From: Acidiphilium multivorum AIU301
GTDB lineage: Bacteria > Pseudomonadota > Alphaproteobacteria > Acetobacterales > Acetobacteraceae
Assembly: GCF_000202835.1 (NCBI RefSeq)
Contig: NC_015186.1
Coordinates: forward strand, 2,947,501-3,011,500
DNA length: 64,000 bases
Direction: 5' to 3'
Part shown: positions 9,032 to 17,680 of the stretch, one piece after another
How positions within the stretch are numbered: position 1 is the first letter of the stretch
Layout: the number at the start of each line of letters is the position of its first letter
Notes under the pieces: model-generated
The model's input: only the letters and a program-made list of their open reading frames with translations
What the model was told of the DNA's origin: nothing
Database searches by the model: none
Program-made: the position numbers and the translations under genes

Positions 9032-10819
9032 TCAGCCCTTCTTCGGCGCGGGCGGCAGCGCGATGGCGAGCGAGAGTTCCTTGAGCCGTGCGGCGGGGAC
9101 CGGCGCCGGTGCGCCCATCAGCAGGTCCTGGCCCTGCTGGTTGAGCGGGAAGGCGATGACCTCGCGCAGATTGGGCTCGTCGGCCAGCAGCATCACCATG
9201 CGGTCCACCCCCGGCGCCGAGCCGCCATGAGGCGGCGCGCCGTAGCGGAAGGCGTTGAGCATGCCGCCGAACCGCGCCTCGACCTCCTCGGCGCCATAGC
9301 CGGCGATCTCGAAGGCGCGCAGCATGATGTCCGGCCGGTGGTTGCGGATCGCCCCCGACGACAGCTCGACGCCGTTGCACACGATGTCGTACTGGAACGC
9401 CTTGATCGTCAGCGGGTCCTGCCCGTTCAGCGCCTCCAGCCCGCCCTGCGGCATCGAGAACGGGTTGTGGCTGAACACGATCTGCCCGGTCTCCTCGTCG
9501 CGCTCGTACATCGGGAAATCGACGATCCAGCAGAACTCGAATTTTGCACCATCGATCAGGCCGAGATCGGTGCCGAGCTTCGTGCGCACCGTGCCGGCGA
9601 ATTTCGCCGCCTCAAGCGGCTTGCCGGCGGCGAAGAAGACGGCGTCACCGACGCTGGCGCCCGTAGCCTCCCGGATGGCCTCGGCGCGAGCCGGTTCGAG
9701 GTTCTTCGCGATCGGCCCCTTGGCCCCGTCCGGAGCAAAGATGATGTAGCCGAGGCCGCCCGCCCCTTCCGACCGCGCCCAGTCGTTGAGCTTGTCGAAG
9801 AAGGAGCGCGGATTGCCCCCCGTGCCCGGCGCGGGAATGGCGCGGACCACGCCGCCGCCGGCGACGATCTTCGCGAACAGGCCGAAGCCCGAATCGCGGA
9901 ACGCCTCGGTCACGTCGGTGATCAGCAGCGGGTTGCGCAGGTCCGGCTTGTCCGAGCCGTATTTCAGCAGCGCCTCGTCATAGGCGATGCGCGGGAACGG
10001 CCATTGCGTCACGCTGCGCCCGCCGCCGAATTCGCGGAACAGCCCGCCGAGCACCGGCTCGATGGTGGCGAACACGTCCTCCTGCGTCACGAAGCTCATC
10101 TCGAAATCGAGCTGGTAGAACTCGCCGGGCGCGCGGTCGGCGCGGCTCGCCTCGTCGCGGAAGCAGGGCGCGATCTGGAAATAGCGGTCGAAGCCGGCGA
10201 CCATGAGCAGCTGCTTGAACTGCTGCGGCGCCTGCGGCAGCGCGTAGAACTGGCCCGGATGCACGCGCGAGGGCACGAGGAAGTCGCGCGCGCCCTCGGG
10301 GCTGGAGGCGGTCAGGATCGGCGTGGTGAACTCGGTGAAGCCGCGCGCCGTCATCTCCCGCCGCAGCCAGGCGATCACGTTGGCGCGGAGCATGATGTTG
10401 CGGTGCAGCTTCTCGCGGCGCAGGTCGAGGAAGCGGTAGCGCAGCCGCAGCTCCTCGGGGAACTGGGCCTCGCCGGCCACCTGGATCGGCAGCACGTCGG
10501 CGGTCGACTGCACCTCGACCGTCTCGGCCACCAGCTCGATCTCGCCGGTCGGCAGGCGGGGGTTCACCGTGTCGGCGTCGCGCTTCACCACCCGCCCGGT
10601 AACGGTGATGACGCTCTCCACCCGCAGCACCTCGGCCGCGGCGAACACCGGCGAGCCGGCGGGAAACACGCATTGGGTGATGCCGTAATGGTCGCGCAGG
10701 TCGATGAAGAGCAGCCCGCCATGGTCGCGCTTCACGTTCACCCAGCCCGAAAGGCGCGCGGTGATGCCGGCATCGGCAGCGCGCAGGGCGCCGCAATCAT
10801 GGGTGCGATATTCGTGCAT
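9032..10819 (-). CDS. aspS: Aspartyl-tRNA synthetase, probably non-discriminating
   Basis: Class II synthetase, 595 aa from the ATG at 10819 ([18 protein letters not shown]), the usual bacterial length. Domains in order are the N-terminal OB-fold anticodon-binding domain, the catalytic core with motif 2 ([20 protein letters not shown]) and the bacterial GAD insertion domain, then motif 3 ([14 protein letters not shown]). His33 in VKRDHGG corresponds to His31 of the Pseudomonas enzyme, a residue associated with charging both tRNA-Asp and tRNA-Asn, so Asp-tRNA-Asn would need GatCAB. That specificity is inferred. The open frame continues far upstream, antisense to rnd, without meaning. It is divergent from rnd. 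Confidence 0.95.
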   Translation of the reverse strand: MHEYRTHDCGALRAADAGITARLSGWVNVKRDHGGLLFIDLRDHYGITQCVFPAGSPVFAAAEVLRVESVITVTGRVVKRDADTVNPRLPTGEIELVAETVEVQSTADVLPIQVAGEAQFPEELRLRYRFLDLRREKLHRNIMLRANVIAWLRREMTARGFTEFTTPILTASSPEGARDFLVPSRVHPGQFYALPQAPQQFKQLLMVAGFDRYFQIAPCFRDEASRADRAPGEFYQLDFEMSFVTQEDVFATIEPVLGGLFREFGGGRSVTQWPFPRIAYDEALLKYGSDKPDLRNPLLITDVTEAFRDSGFGLFAKIVAGGGVVRAIPAPGTGGNPRSFFDKLNDWARSEGAGGLGYIIFAPDGAKGPIAKNLEPARAEAIREATGASVGDAVFFAAGKPLEAAKFAGTVRTKLGTDLGLIDGAKFEFCWIVDFPMYERDEETGQIVFSHNPFSMPQGGLEALNGQDPLTIKAFQYDIVCNGVELSSGAIRNHRPDIMLRAFEIAGYGAEEVEARFGGMLNAFRYGAPPHGGSAPGVDRMVMLLADEPNLREVIAFPLNQQGQDLLMGAPAPVPAARLKELSLAIALPPAPKKG

Positions 10820-10903
10820 GGGGGGCCAGTCCTGACAGAAAACAGCGGCAAATGAGCGGCGCGGGTCTTTCCTGTCAAGACGTTGCGTGCCAGTTGATCG
10901 CAC

Positions 10904-12082
10904 ATGAAACCGAGCCCGAGCTTTCCCGAACCCGTGCTGATCGCGACAACCGAGGCCCTCGCCGCCCTTTGCGACCGTCTGGCGGCCGAGCCCTTCGTCA
11001 CCGTCGATACCGAGTTCATGCGGGAAAAGACCTATTTTCCCGAGCTTTGCGTGGTCCAGCTCGGCGGTGCGAACGATGTCGCGGTGATCGACGCGCAGGC
11101 CGAGGGGCTCGACCTCGCCCCGCTCGGCGCGCTGTTCGCCAACCCGGCGGTGACCAAGGTATTCCACGCCTGCCGGCAGGACATCGAGATTTTCCTGCTG
11201 AAATTCGGCGCCGTCCCCACCCCGCTGTTCGACACCCAGGTCGCGGCGATGGTCGCCGGCTTCGGCGACCAGGTCGGGTATGACACGCTGGTCTCCTCGC
11301 TTGCCGGCGGCCGGATCGACAAGGCGCACCGCTTCTCCGACTGGTCGGCCCGGCCGCTCTCCCGCGCGCAGATCGCCTATGCCGCGGCGGATGTCACCTG
11401 GCTGCGCCCGGTCTATGAAGGCCTGCGCGCCCGGCTGACGCGGGAAGGCCGGCTCGACTGGGTGGCCGAGGAAGCGGCGGTGCTGGCCGATCCCGCGACC
11501 TACCGCACCGAGCCCGAGGATGCCTGGCGCCGGCTCAAGCTGCGCGGCGGCAATCGCCGGCAGCTCGCGCTGGTCAAGGCGATCGCCGCCTGGCGCGAGC
11601 GCGAGGCGATGCGGGTGAACGTGCCGCGCCAGCGCATCGTGCGCGACGAGCAGATCCCCGAACTCGCCGCCCTCGCCCCGGCGGATGCCGAGGGGCTGAC
11701 GCGGGTGCGCGGCATTTCCAGCGGCTTCGCCGGCGGCAAGTCCGGCCGGGCGCTGCTGGAGGTGATCGCCTCGACGAAATCGATCCCCGATGCCGAACTG
11801 CCGGAGGCGCCGCGCGCCCCCGAAAGCGCCCGCCCGCCCGCCGGCCTCGTGGCCCTGCTCAAGGTCCTGCTCGCCGAGCGGGCCGGGGCGAACCACGTCG
11901 CCGCCCGGCTGATCGCCTCCGCCGAGGATATCGACCGCCTCGCCAGCGAGGACGCGCCGAACCTGCCCTGCCTGCAAGGCTGGCGCGCCGAACTGTTCGG
12001 CAACGACGCGCTGCGCCTCAAGGGCGGGCGCATCGCGCTCGCCGCGCGCGGCCGCCGGGTCGAGGTCGTCGACCTGCCCTGA
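10904..12082 (+). CDS. rnd: Ribonuclease D
   Basis: 3'-to-5' exoribonuclease for tRNA 3'-end maturation, 392 aa. The DEDD catalytic set is visible: D35 and E37 in VDTEFM, an Asp in [12 protein letters not shown], and YAAADVTWL in Exo III. A HRDC region follows ([21 protein letters not shown]), with a second helical repeat toward the C-terminus. It is divergent from aspS and convergent with the zinc permease gene, whose stop codon follows directly. The ATG at 10904 is accepted because the exonuclease domain starts about 10 residues later, as in homologues. Confidence 0.92.
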   Translation: MKPSPSFPEPVLIATTEALAALCDRLAAEPFVTVDTEFMREKTYFPELCVVQLGGANDVAVIDAQAEGLDLAPLGALFANPAVTKVFHACRQDIEIFLLKFGAVPTPLFDTQVAAMVAGFGDQVGYDTLVSSLAGGRIDKAHRFSDWSARPLSRAQIAYAAADVTWLRPVYEGLRARLTREGRLDWVAEEAAVLADPATYRTEPEDAWRRLKLRGGNRRQLALVKAIAAWREREAMRVNVPRQRIVRDEQIPELAALAPADAEGLTRVRGISSGFAGGKSGRALLEVIASTKSIPDAELPEAPRAPESARPPAGLVALLKVLLAERAGANHVAARLIASAEDIDRLASEDAPNLPCLQGWRAELFGNDALRLKGGRIALAARGRRVEVVDLP

Positions 12083-12856
12083 TCACAGCAGTGCCCGGCC
12101 CAGCGCGTAGCAGCCAGCGCCGCCGAGCCCGGCGAAACATCCGACTGGCCAGTTCGTGAGATAAGAGAGCGCGATGGCGCCGGCCATCAGCGCCAGCGCG
12201 ATCGCCACCGAGGCGGCAAGCGCCACCCCCGGCCGCGCCGAAACCGCCCGCCCGCACGAGGCCGGGCCGACCATCAGCGCGAAGGTCAGCAGCGCGCCCA
12301 CCACCGGCACGGCAACCGCCGCCGCCAGCGCGATGGCGGCGAGAAAGCCGAACTCCCATAGCGCCGGCCGCGCGCCGCGCGCCGCCGCGAGATCCGCCCC
12401 GATCGCGCCGAGCAGCAGCGGGCGGAAGCCGGCCAACACCGCCGCCACCGCACCCGCCCCGGCCAGCGCCATCCCGTCGAGTGCCGCCCGCGAAACGCCG
12501 AGTACTTGGCCGAACAGCAGCGCATAGACCTGGGCGGCATAGCGATCGGTCCAGGAAAGTAGCAACGCGCCGGTCGCGAGCAGCATCACCAAAGTCAGCG
12601 CCGTCGCCACCTCGGGCCGGCCGCGCCGGCCGAGCGCCCAGATCGCGACCACGCCGGCGAGCCCGAACCCCGCAACCCCGGCGGAGGGCGCGATGCCGAG
12701 CAGCACCGCCGCCGCCGCCCCCGGAAACGTGCCGAGCGGCAGCGCATGGGCGGCGAAGGAGGCGCCGCGCAGCACCACGAAAAACCCCACCACCCCCGCC
12801 GTGACCGCGACGATGAGGCCCGCCGCCCAGGCGTTGAGCATGAAGGCGGAAAACAT
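12083..12856 (-). CDS. znuB: Zinc ABC transporter permease (second)
   Basis: Integral membrane protein of the ABC-3 family, 257 aa, about seven to eight hydrophobic segments. LRGASFAAHALPLGTFPGA is the conserved first-loop region, and LTFALMVGPASCGR the late signature. The ATG at 12856 lies one base after the stop of the preceding permease gene (TGA at 12860-12858), so translation is likely coupled; an ATG 45 bases further upstream would overlap that gene. It is the last gene of the zinc uptake operon and probably pairs with the first permease as a heterodimer. Confidence 0.85.
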   Translation of the reverse strand: MFSAFMLNAWAAGLIVAVTAGVVGFFVVLRGASFAAHALPLGTFPGAAAAVLLGIAPSAGVAGFGLAGVVAIWALGRRGRPEVATALTLVMLLATGALLLSWTDRYAAQVYALLFGQVLGVSRAALDGMALAGAGAVAAVLAGFRPLLLGAIGADLAAARGARPALWEFGFLAAIALAAAVAVPVVGALLTFALMVGPASCGRAVSARPGVALAASVAIALALMAGAIALSYLTNWPVGCFAGLGGAGCYALGRALL

Positions 12857-12857
12857 C

Positions 12858-13706
12858 TCAGCGCCGCGCCCGCGCGACGAGCCCGGCCGCGGCGTAGGCA
12901 ACGACGACCAGCGCCACCACGAAGAAACTCACCGGCCAGCCATGCCGCCCGCCCCAGCCGTAACTTTCATAGGCCAGCGCGATGCCGCCCCAGCTCGCGC
13001 CGACACCGATCGCCGCCGCCAGCGCCACCGCCCCCGCCAAGGTGCGCGCCGCCCGCAGCCCCGCCGAAGCCGGGCCGATCAGCAGCGCGGTCGCCAGCAC
13101 CGCCCCCACACTCATCGCCGCGAGCCCGACCGCCAGCGCCAGCACGGCGAGATGCGCGAACCCGACCAGCTGCACCCGAACCCCCCGGCTCGCCGCGAGA
13201 TCGGGGCCGATCGCGATCAGCGCCAGCGGCCGCGCCAGGGCGGCCATCGCCGCCAGCGCCGCCGCCGCGCAGAGGGCGGCCGGCAGCACCATCCCCGGCG
13301 GGATCGCGAACATCGAGCCGAACATCACAGTGCTCGCCGCACCGCCGGCGCCGCTCATCGTCGCGTCGAGATACAGGAACAGCGCCGCAAGCCCGAGTCC
13401 GGCGCCCAGCACAACGCCGCTCGCCAGATCCCGCTCGGCGATCCGCCGCCCGCCGGCCAGCGCCATCGCCGCCGCCCCGGCCAGCGCCATCGCCACGAAG
13501 CCGGCGAGCGGGCGGATGCCGAACAGCAGCGCCGCCGCCCCACCCGCGCCGGAAATATCGCCCAGCGCATGCCCGGCGAAGGCCTGCCCCCGCAGCACGG
13601 TAAACACGCCGACCACGGCGGACACCAGGGCGGCGGCAAAACTCACCGCCAGCGCCACGCCGACCGGCCCGAGCGCGAACCATCCCGCCCCGGTCATGAC
13701 CCGCAC
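12858..13706 (-). CDS. znuB: Zinc ABC transporter permease (first)
   Basis: ABC-3 family permease, 282 aa from a GTG at 13706 directly abutting the ATPase stop, or 279 aa from the ATG at 13697. The loop VLRGQAFAGHALGDISGAGG and the motif LATALLIGPASAG match metal-type permeases, and about eight membrane segments are apparent. It is similar in architecture but not identical to the next gene, so the transporter carries two different permease subunits where Escherichia coli ZnuBC uses one ZnuB as homodimer. Membership of the operon and the upstream Zur-like site point to zinc; manganese cannot be excluded from the sequence. Confidence 0.85.
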   Translation of the reverse strand: MRVMTGAGWFALGPVGVALAVSFAAALVSAVVGVFTVLRGQAFAGHALGDISGAGGAAALLFGIRPLAGFVAMALAGAAAMALAGGRRIAERDLASGVVLGAGLGLAALFLYLDATMSGAGGAASTVMFGSMFAIPPGMVLPAALCAAAALAAMAALARPLALIAIGPDLAASRGVRVQLVGFAHLAVLALAVGLAAMSVGAVLATALLIGPASAGLRAARTLAGAVALAAAIGVGASWGGIALAYESYGWGGRHGWPVSFFVVALVVVAYAAAGLVARARR

Positions 13707-14522
13707 TTAGGGAATGCGGACGACATGCATCGCATCCTCGCCATGCGCGTGATCATGGTCATGGTCGTGCGGCCCGCCGCCGGCGGCAACCACCAGCACC
13801 CTGCCATGCACGCGCAGCACGTCGATATGCGCGCCATACAGCGCGCTCAGCACCGCGCCGCGCACCACCTCCGCCACCGTGCCGGCCACCGCGCGCCCCT
13901 CGGCGACATAGACGATGCGGTCCATAGCCGGCAGCAGCGGGTTCATGTCATGCGCCGACATCAGCACCGCCACCTTCGCCTCGCGGGCGAGACGGGCGAG
14001 GAGTGACACCACCTCGGCGGTGCTGCGCAGATCGAGACTGGCCAGCGGCTCGTCGAGCAGCAGCACGTCGGGGCGGCGGATCAACGCATGGGCGATCATC
14101 ACCCGCTGCTGCTGCCCGCCCGAGAGGTCGCCCACCCTGCGATCGGCGAAGCCGGTAGCACCCACCGCGTCGATCATCTCGTCCACCAGCGCGCGGCGGC
14201 GGCGCGAGGGCAGCGGAATGCCGAGCCGGTGCCCATCCAGCCCGAGCGCGATCACGTCGCGCGCGCGCACCGGCATGAACCGGTCGAGCGCGATGCTCTG
14301 CGGCACATAGCCCACCTGCCCGCGCCCGCCGATCGTCACGCGCCCGTCCAGCAGCGGCACGAGGCCGAGGATCGCGCGCAGCAGCGTCGTCTTGCCCGAG
14401 CCGTTCGGCCCGATCAGCCCGGCGAAACTCCCCGGCGCGAGGCTGAACCCCACGCCGGACAACACCGCCCGCCCGCCATGGCCGACCGCGACACCCTCCA
14501 GCGCGAGCGCGTCCCCGCTCAC
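13707..14522 (-). CDS. znuC: Zinc ABC transporter ATP-binding protein
   Basis: ATPase subunit, 271 aa. Walker A GPNGSGKT is at 38-45, the Q-loop lies in GYVPQSIALDR, the signature is LSGGQQQRV, Walker B is VLLLDEPLASLD, and the H-loop sits in MSAHDMN. The C-terminal tail carries a histidine/aspartate stretch (HDHDHDHAHGED), a likely metal-binding appendage seen in several zinc and manganese transport ATPases. Its start overlaps the stop of the binding-protein gene by four bases, showing tight coupling. Confidence 0.9.
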   Translation of the reverse strand: MSGDALALEGVAVGHGGRAVLSGVGFSLAPGSFAGLIGPNGSGKTTLLRAILGLVPLLDGRVTIGGRGQVGYVPQSIALDRFMPVRARDVIALGLDGHRLGIPLPSRRRRALVDEMIDAVGATGFADRRVGDLSGGQQQRVMIAHALIRRPDVLLLDEPLASLDLRSTAEVVSLLARLAREAKVAVLMSAHDMNPLLPAMDRIVYVAEGRAVAGTVAEVVRGAVLSALYGAHIDVLRVHGRVLVVAAGGGPHDHDHDHAHGEDAMHVVRIP

Positions 14523-15439
14523 CTCGCCCCCCTCACCTCGCCAGCCACGAGCGCGCTGGTGGAGGTGCCATGCGCAACCGCCCCGGTCACCGCCGCGGTC
14601 TCCGCCAGCATCCAGCCGCCGAAATGGTACCCCGCCGGCATCGTCTCATACAGCGCGACCACCGGCACCTGAGCCGCCCGCGCGGCATCGAGCATCGCCC
14701 GCGTCAGCGGGCCGATCACCTGCCGGTTATAGCCGAGAAACGACACTTCCCGCCGGCGCAGCAGCTTCTCCTGCGCGGCGATGTCCTGCGGCGCGGGATC
14801 GGTGCCGTTCATCACCGCCGCCTGCAGGCTCCAGGGTGTGGCGACCGCGATGCCCATCGCCCGGAACAGGTCATTGCCCACCGGTTCGGTCACCGCCGCG
14901 CGGATGCCGGCATGCTGCGCCCGGAACGCGCCGATCGCCGCCCGCCACGGGGCGAGCGAGGCCTCGAACGCGGCGAGGTTCCGCCGATAGACGGCCGCCC
15001 CCGCCGGGTCGATCGCCGCCAGCGCCTGCGCGATCGCCGCCGCCACTTTCGGCATCGCCGCCGGATCGTACCAGATGTGCGGGTTGCGCGTCGCATCCGG
15101 CAGGCCGAGCACGTCCTGTGCGGCGATCACATGCCGCCCCCGCGCGCTGCCCGCCGTCGCGCGGATGATCCGCCGCGCCCAGGAATCGTAACCAAGCCCG
15201 TTGAGCACCACGAGCCGCGCTGCGGCGATTCGCCGCGCCACCGCCGGGCTCGCCTCGAAGCCGTGCGGATCGGCGTTCGGATTGGTCTCGATGGCGGCAA
15301 CCTCGACCCGGTCGCCACCGATCGCGGCGATCACGTCGGCATACTGGCTCTCGATCCCCACCGCCGGGATGCGACCGGCGGCGCGGGCGATCCACGGCGC
15401 CGCCACCAGCCCGGCCAGAAGTCCCCGCCGTTTCGCCAT
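14519..15439 (-). CDS. znuA: Zinc ABC transporter substrate-binding protein
   Basis: Periplasmic cluster A-I metal-binding protein, 306 aa from the ATG at 15439. A short signal peptide (GLLAGLVAAPWIARAAG) precedes the mature domain. Probable metal ligands sit in NPNADPHGFEAS and TRNPHIWYDP, plus an acidic residue near the C-terminus. VVLNGLGYDSWARR is typical of the family. The histidine-rich loop of E. coli ZnuA is absent here; histidines are instead on the ATPase tail. The start codon lies 32 bases from a perfect Zur-like palindrome. It is the first gene of the four-gene operon. Confidence 0.88.
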   Translation of the reverse strand: MAKRRGLLAGLVAAPWIARAAGRIPAVGIESQYADVIAAIGGDRVEVAAIETNPNADPHGFEASPAVARRIAAARLVVLNGLGYDSWARRIIRATAGSARGRHVIAAQDVLGLPDATRNPHIWYDPAAMPKVAAAIAQALAAIDPAGAAVYRRNLAAFEASLAPWRAAIGAFRAQHAGIRAAVTEPVGNDLFRAMGIAVATPWSLQAAVMNGTDPAPQDIAAQEKLLRRREVSFLGYNRQVIGPLTRAMLDAARAAQVPVVALYETMPAGYHFGGWMLAETAAVTGAVAHGTSTSALVAGEVRGAR

Positions 15440-15471
15440 GTCCCCCGGTCCTCCTGCGCCCCTTCGCCAGA

Positions 15472-15490
15472 AATGATATGTTATATCATT
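15472..15490. promoter_or_regulatory. Predicted Zur operator
   Basis: AATGATATGTTATATCATT is an exact inverted repeat (8 bases, 3-base centre, 8 bases), ending 33 bases upstream of the znuA ATG. It resembles alphaproteobacterial Zur boxes with a TGATATnnnATATCA core. Position in front of a zinc-type operon, plus a zur homologue at 4411-4881, supports repression by zinc-loaded Zur. It also lies 77 bases before the divergent tautomerase gene and could influence that promoter. Confidence 0.8.
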
Positions 15491-15566
15491 CCACCGGTCC
15501 ACTCCCCCCTGCCCGCACCTGACGGGCTGGTGTAGGCTGATCGCCCGCCAGAGAAGGACCCGCGCC

Positions 15567-15797
15567 ATGCCTCATGTCATTATCAAGCTCTATGCCGGCC
15601 GCAGCGAGGCGCAGAAGCACCAGATCGCCGAGGCGGTCGCGCAGGCGGTGATGGCCTCGGCGGGGAGCAGCGAGGCTGCGGTGTCGGTCAGTATCGAAGA
15701 CGTCGATCCCGAGCACTGGAACGAGAAAGTTTTCGAGCCGGACATTCGCGCCAGGGCGGAGACGCTCTACAAGAAGCCTGGCTACGAGCCGAAATGA
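15567..15797 (+). CDS. pptA: 4-oxalocrotonate tautomerase family protein (PptA-like)
   Basis: Small tautomerase of 76 aa. After removal of Met1, Pro1 would act as catalytic base, as in the family (MPHVIIKLYAGRSEAQK). The AVSVSIEDVDPEHWNEKV segment is close to E. coli PptA. It is divergent from znuA and overlaps the next gene by four bases (ATGA). The biological substrate is unknown. Confidence 0.85.
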   Translation: MPHVIIKLYAGRSEAQKHQIAEAVAQAVMASAGSSEAAVSVSIEDVDPEHWNEKVFEPDIRARAETLYKKPGYEPK

Positions 15798-16330
15798 GAG
15801 CCGCCGCCGGACTCGCCCTGCCCTTGCTGGTGGCGGGCTGCGCGCGGCCGGCGGCGGTGACGGTCTGCTCCGGCGCGCGGATCGTGGCACGCACCGATTC
15901 CGAAGGCGGCGCGTTCGACGGCATGTCGCATTCCGGCACGCTAGTGGTGCTGCGCAATCCGGGGCCGGCGCCCTGCACCCTGCCCGGCCTGCCGCGCCTC
16001 GTCTTTCTCGATGCCGCGGATCACGAGCTTCCGGTCGTCCGCCGCCCGCCCGTCGGGATGCACCCCGGCCCCGTGGTGCTGCCGGTCCGCCTTGAGGCGG
16101 GCGCTGCGGCGACGACCGCGCTGCGCTGGGTGGCCGATCCGGTCTACACCCGCAATGCCTGCATGAAGGTGGCCGCATTGCGCATCGCCTGGCCAGGCGG
16201 CGAGACGACCCTCCCGCTCGCCGCGACGATCTGTGGCCCGAAAGGTGCGGCGGCGGGCATCGCCCAGAGCCCGCTCGCCCTCGCCGGAGAAAAAACACTC
16301 AGCGGATCAGGATCGCCCGGAAATCGTTGA
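15794..16330 (+). CDS. DUF4232-domain lipoprotein
   Basis: Predicted lipoprotein of 178 aa with lipobox LLVAGC (Cys16). The rest fits a DUF4232 beta-sandwich: LVVLRNPGPAPCTLPGLPRL and a later VYTRNACMKVAALRIAW. Four cysteines in the mature part could pair. It is translationally coupled to the tautomerase gene by ATGA overlap, and its 3' end overlaps the convergent glycerate kinase gene by 32 bases. Function is unknown. Confidence 0.7.
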   Translation: MRAAAGLALPLLVAGCARPAAVTVCSGARIVARTDSEGGAFDGMSHSGTLVVLRNPGPAPCTLPGLPRLVFLDAADHELPVVRRPPVGMHPGPVVLPVRLEAGAAATTALRWVADPVYTRNACMKVAALRIAWPGGETTLPLAATICGPKGAAAGIAQSPLALAGEKTLSGSGSPGNR

Positions 16331-17573
16331 CATTGGTGCGGGTCGGCCCGGTCACCACGAGGTCGCCGAGCGGGGCGAACAGGCCGTAGCCGTCATTGTC
16401 GGCCAGACGTGCCGCGGGATCGAGGCCGATCGCCCGGGCGCGGGCCAGCGTGTCCGGCGCGAGCACGGCTCCGGCATTGTCCTCGGTGCCGTCGATCCCG
16501 TCGGTATCCCCGGCAATGGCGTGAATCCCCGGCGCCCCGCCGAGGGCGACCGCGAGACCGGCGAGGAACTCCAGATTCCGCCCGCCGCGCCCACCGCCGC
16601 GCACCGTCACCGTCGTCTCCCCGCCCGAAACCAGCACACAGGGCGGGGCGAGCGGCGCGCCATGCGCGGCACAGCTCCGCGCCATGCCGGCCATCACCGC
16701 CGCCACCTCGCGCGCCTCGCCCTCGATCGCATCGCCGAGGATCAGCGGCGTCACCCCGGCCGCCCGCGCGACCGCGGCCGCCGCCTCCAGCGAGGCGAAG
16801 GGGGTGGCGATCATGATTTCGCGGGCGCGGGCAAAGGCCGGATCGCCGGGCTTCGGCGTCTCCGCCTCCGGCCGCGCCAGCCACGCGGCAACCGGTTCCG
16901 GCACCGCGATCCCGGCGCGGCGCAGGATCGCCCGCGCATCCTCCGCCGTGGTCGCGTCCGGCACGGTCGGCCCCGAGCCGATCACCGAGGGATCGTCGCC
17001 CGGCACGTCGGAAATCATCAGGGTCACGATCGCCGCCGGCGCCGCCGCGGCGGCGAGCCGCCCGCCCTTGATCGCCGAGAGATGCTTGCGCACGCAGTTC
17101 ATCGCCTGGATGTTCGCACCGCTCTTCAGCAGGGCGCGGTTCACCGCCTGCTTGTCGGCCAGCGAAATCCCCGGCGCCGGCAGCGCCAGCAGCGAAGAGG
17201 CGCCGCCGGACATCAGCACGAGAACCAGATCGTCCGCGGTCAGCCCCCGCACCATCGCGAGGATGCGCGCCGCCGCCGCCTGCCCGGCCGCGTCCGGCAC
17301 CGGGTGCGATGCTTCGACCACCTCGATCCGCCCGAGCGGCTTTTTGCTCCCATGCCCGTAGCGGGTGACCACGAGGCCGGACATCGGCGCTTCGTCCGGC
17401 CAGTGCGCCTCGACCGCCTCGGCCATCGCCGCCGCCGCCTTGCCGGCGCCGATCACCACGGTCCGCCCCTTCGGCGGCGGCGGCAGATGCGGCGGCACGC
17501 AGCGCGAGGGCGCGGCAGCGTCTACCGCCGCCGCGAACATGCGCCGCAACAGGTCGAGATCGCCCTCACTCAT
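16299..17573 (-). CDS. Glycerate 2-kinase (MOFRL family, GckA/TtuD type)
   Basis: Phosphorylates D-glycerate to 2-phosphoglycerate. The 424 aa from the ATG at 17573 cover the N-terminal Rossmann-like glycerate kinase domain (VVIGAGKAAAAMAEAVE, YGHGSKKPLGRIEVVEASHP, VLMSGGASSLLALP) and the C-terminal MOFRL domain (VLVSGGETTVTVRGGGRGGR, AGDTDGIDGTEDNAGA). An ATG 33 bases upstream is less likely since homologues start close to the chosen one. Older annotations name this family hydroxypyruvate reductase TtuD. Possible roles are in glyoxylate, tartrate or serine metabolism. Confidence 0.88.
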   Translation of the reverse strand: MSEGDLDLLRRMFAAAVDAAAPSRCVPPHLPPPPKGRTVVIGAGKAAAAMAEAVEAHWPDEAPMSGLVVTRYGHGSKKPLGRIEVVEASHPVPDAAGQAAAARILAMVRGLTADDLVLVLMSGGASSLLALPAPGISLADKQAVNRALLKSGANIQAMNCVRKHLSAIKGGRLAAAAAPAAIVTLMISDVPGDDPSVIGSGPTVPDATTAEDARAILRRAGIAVPEPVAAWLARPEAETPKPGDPAFARAREIMIATPFASLEAAAAVARAAGVTPLILGDAIEGEAREVAAVMAGMARSCAAHGAPLAPPCVLVSGGETTVTVRGGGRGGRNLEFLAGLAVALGGAPGIHAIAGDTDGIDGTEDNAGAVLAPDTLARARAIGLDPAARLADNDGYGLFAPLGDLVVTGPTRTNVNDFRAILIR

Positions 17574-17680
17574 GCCGCTTTTCCTTTCCGCTCGGCCCGC
17601 AGCCACGCCGCCCGTTCCGGGCAGCAGGCTCTATCCGTCTGACAACGCGGGCATTCCGGCCCCGCCGGCCGGGCCTTGCT

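Noticed and set aside
10820-11977. Upstream extension of the aspS frame
   Set aside because: It is antisense to rnd and lacks similarity; AspRS homologues start at MHxYRTH.
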